Shown here: positions 14,196-16,048 of the stretch, in pieces | Layout: each line of letters begins with the position of its first letter | Numbering within the stretch: the first letter of the stretch is position 1 | Source: Phycisphaerales bacterium | Lineage (GTDB): Bacteria > Planctomycetota > Phycisphaerae > Sedimentisphaerales > Anaerobacaceae | Assembly: GCA_003533825.1 (NCBI GenBank) | Contig: DQCG01000235.1 | Span: 1-16,048, forward strand | DNA length: 16,048 nt | Direction: 5' to 3' | The notes under the pieces: model-generated | What the model was told of the DNA's origin: nothing | What the model saw: the letters and a program-made list of their open reading frames with translations, nothing else | Database searches by the model: none | Made by a program: the position numbers and the translations under genes

Positions 14196-16048
14196 AGTTT
14201 GCCCGAGGCTTGCTGATATTCAGTTACGGGCTTTTTTCCATCGCGGCCCAAACCTTACTCTTCCGCGAGTTCGTCACCACATTCGAAGGCAATGATATCA
14301 GCGTCGGCATATTTTTCGGCTCATGGTTTTTATGGGTCGGCCTGGGCGCGGTGCTCGTTCGCAAAGCTCAAGCTATTGCCGAAAAACTGCTCAAACGGAT
14401 CGAAATTCTTTTCCTGGTTTACCTGCCGGCTTTTATTCTCCAGGCGATATTGATTATTCAGGCGCGGGAGCTTGCCGGCATCGAATCGTACGCCCTCTGG
14501 TCTGTTCGGGACATTCTCCTCGTGTCGATAATCGTCAATGCCCCGATAAGTCTCGTCACGGGGATGCTGTTTCCGATAGCCTGCCGGTGGGTTGGTTCGG
14601 GTACGATTCAGCAGGGCGATAAATTCCCCGTCTCGCACGTGTACATGATCGAGGCGGCGGGAAGTTTCGCCGGCGGAATCGGGGTAACAATTCTGCTGGG
14701 TTTCGGCATAAGCCCGGCGAGGATTTTCCTTCTGCTTGCTTTCATTTTGTCATTGTCAGTATTTCTCGTTCGGTTTGCGGAGATTTTCATACCGGACCCG
14801 CGACGGGCCGCCCGACTCGCAGGCCGGCTCCTTGCCTGTGCGTTATCTTTTTTGGTGCCCTTTGTTGTTTGTCTTTGCCTTGTCCGGGGATTCGATGAAA
14901 TCCTCAGCACTCGTATGCGGGTCATTAAATGGACGAAGCTGCTGCCAAAGAATGCCCTGGCGGGTTCGTTCCAGACCGCCCAGGCCGAGTATCTATACGG
15001 CACGTACCGGGGCCAGTGGGTTGCAATCCGCGAGGGCAGTGTGGCCGAAGCGATGCCCGACGAGAGTGCTGCCGGAAGAATCGCAGCGATAGCCCTGTGC
15101 CAGAAGCCCGATGCGGCGAAAGTTCTTGTCGTCGGCTCGGGACTCGGCCTTTGCCGCGGGCTGCTGCAACTGCCGCAGATTGAAAAAGTCACCTGGACAC
15201 ACAGCGACAGCGAGTATGTGCAGAAAGTCAATGAATTCATACCGTCCGGGCTTAAAATCACCAATGAGCGATTCGAGCCTGTTACAGCCGACATTCGATC
15301 TTTGCTGACGGTAAGGCAGGGGACATTCGACGTCGTCATTCTCAATCTGCCGGAAGCGACCAGTTCGGTGCTCAACCGGTATTACACGCTCGAATTCTAT
15401 CGACAGATTAAGGAGTCTTTGTCATCAGGTGGTGTCTTGGCCGTCCGGACGGCAGGGGGGGAGAATATAATGGGCACCGAGCTTGTCAATCTCGGTGCCT
15501 CGACGAAGCGCACGCTTGAGAAGATTTTTTCGCGGCTTGTTCTGGCACCCGGCGAAGACACATGGTTTATTGCATCCGATTCCGAAAGTGTCACGGGCGA
15601 GCCCGGTGCCCTGCGGGACCGTTTCGCTTTGATAAACGGTGCCGGCGATCTCTTTACTCCGGAGGGATTGCTTTCGGTTTACCTGCCGGACCGTGCCGCC
15701 GCGGCGATGAAGAATTATTCAAGTGCGGATCTGCCGGAGCAGTTTTTGATAAATCGTGATGCAAGACCATTGACTCATCTCTATAGTTTATTGCTCGCCG
15801 CCAGGCAATCCGGGGCACCGGCAGCACGGTTTGTCAAACACCTGGCCCTTGCCGGCCCGCTTGCTTTTCTTATCCCCATTTTGGTCATTGTAGTATTGAG
15901 AGGTATCTATATTCTTAAATCGGCCGGGCAGGATAAAGCCTCAAGCTTCGACAGCAGCTTTCTGGTCTTCTCTGCCGGGGCGGTTGGCATCGGGGCGGTG
16001 ATTATCCTGATGTATCTTTACCAGACCCGTTTTGGCTCGCTGTATCTG
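14192..16048 (+). CDS. Spermidine-synthase-like multi-pass membrane protein, 3' partial
   Basis: The frame opens at ATG 14192, overlapping the previous stop by 4 nt, and stays open for all 619 codons to the window edge. Residues 1-235 hold about six or seven hydrophobic helices. Residues about 255-465 resemble the spermidine/spermine synthase Rossmann fold: nucleotide loop VLVVGSGLGL (311-320), DVVILNLPEATS (380-391), and LNRYYTLEFYRQIKESL (394-410), the last a family hallmark. The usual catalytic aspartate position in the DVVIxD motif reads Asn385, so genuine aminopropyl transfer is doubtful. Further helices start at about 553 and 588, and YQTRFGSLYL is typical of fused spermidine synthase-transporter proteins. 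It is co-translated with the Memo-AMMECR1 gene, which places the cluster at the membrane. Product name is by similarity only. Confidence 0.88.
   Translation, partial: MKFARGLLIFSYGLFSIAAQTLLFREFVTTFEGNDISVGIFFGSWFLWVGLGAVLVRKAQAIAEKLLKRIEILFLVYLPAFILQAILIIQARELAGIESYALWSVRDILLVSIIVNAPISLVTGMLFPIACRWVGSGTIQQGDKFPVSHVYMIEAAGSFAGGIGVTILLGFGISPARIFLLLAFILSLSVFLVRFAEIFIPDPRRAARLAGRLLACALSFLVPFVVCLCLVRGFDEILSTRMRVIKWTKLLPKNALAGSFQTAQAEYLYGTYRGQWVAIREGSVAEAMPDESAAGRIAAIALCQKPDAAKVLVVGSGLGLCRGLLQLPQIEKVTWTHSDSEYVQKVNEFIPSGLKITNERFEPVTADIRSLLTVRQGTFDVVILNLPEATSSVLNRYYTLEFYRQIKESLSSGGVLAVRTAGGENIMGTELVNLGASTKRTLEKIFSRLVLAPGEDTWFIASDSESVTGEPGALRDRFALINGAGDLFTPEGLLSVYLPDRAAAAMKNYSSADLPEQFLINRDARPLTHLYSLLLAARQSGAPAARFVKHLALAGPLAFLIPILVIVVLRGIYILKSAGQDKASSFDSSFLVFSAGAVGIGAVIILMYLYQTRFGSLYL

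Noticed and set aside
14608..15375. A 255-codon minus-strand frame opposite the spermidine-synthase-like gene
   Set aside because: Low-complexity Ser/Arg-rich translation with no motif. The opposite strand encodes a coherent membrane and Rossmann-fold protein.

Overview
The window looks like part of a planctomycete chromosome, probably an anaerobic member of the Phycisphaerae/Sedimentisphaerales type. That is inference. It rests on a Tat-exported sulfatase beside a DUF5060-type glycoside hydrolase, a Tat-exported Gfo/Idh/MocA oxidoreductase, secreted PQQ-propeller proteins, many iron-sulfur flavoenzyme modules, and small dispersed repeats of a kind I associate with these genomes. No ribosomal RNA or marker gene is present to confirm it.

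Region 1 (1-3589, + strand): a two-gene redox operon. A NuoE/NuoF-like NADH-oxidising iron-sulfur flavoprotein (cut by the left edge) is followed 3 nt later by a protein with a NuoG-like [2Fe-2S] domain, a GltD-like FAD domain and C-terminal iron-sulfur domains. The GltD part appears to lack its NADPH-binding domain. The pair looks like an NADH:acceptor or electron-bifurcating module, but its catalytic partner is not in the window.

Region 2 (3590-5944, + strand): a near-consensus sigma70-type promoter, a secreted PQQ-like beta-propeller protein, a strong hairpin, a second tandem paralogue collapsed to 99 codons by an apparent in-frame internal deletion, and a four-helix membrane protein with paired cysteine clusters.

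Region 3 (6007-9189, - strand): a glycoside hydrolase followed by a Tat-exported sulfatase, spaced as one transcript, for extracytoplasmic breakdown of sulfated glycans. The glycoside hydrolase carries what looks like a palindromic dispersed repeat in frame between two domains.

Region 4 (9190-10043): an 854-bp AT-rich gene-free stretch between divergent transcripts. It holds four copies of an AAATTGGCTTTGTTTT-type motif, a 73-bp inverted-repeat element and a good promoter for the rightward genes.

Region 5 (10044-16048, + strand): a tightly packed cluster of Gfo/Idh/MocA oxidoreductase, AmmeMemoRadiSam radical SAM enzyme, a 60-residue Tat-type small protein, a Memo-AMMECR1 fusion with an N-terminal export/anchor segment, and a spermidine-synthase-like multi-helix membrane protein cut by the right edge. 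The last four genes overlap or are 1 nt apart, so they almost certainly form one translationally coupled unit. This AmmeMemoRadiSam cluster, whose biochemical role I do not know to be established, is the best candidate here for a poorly described system: it has an exported arm, a membrane protein and an unexplained small protein.
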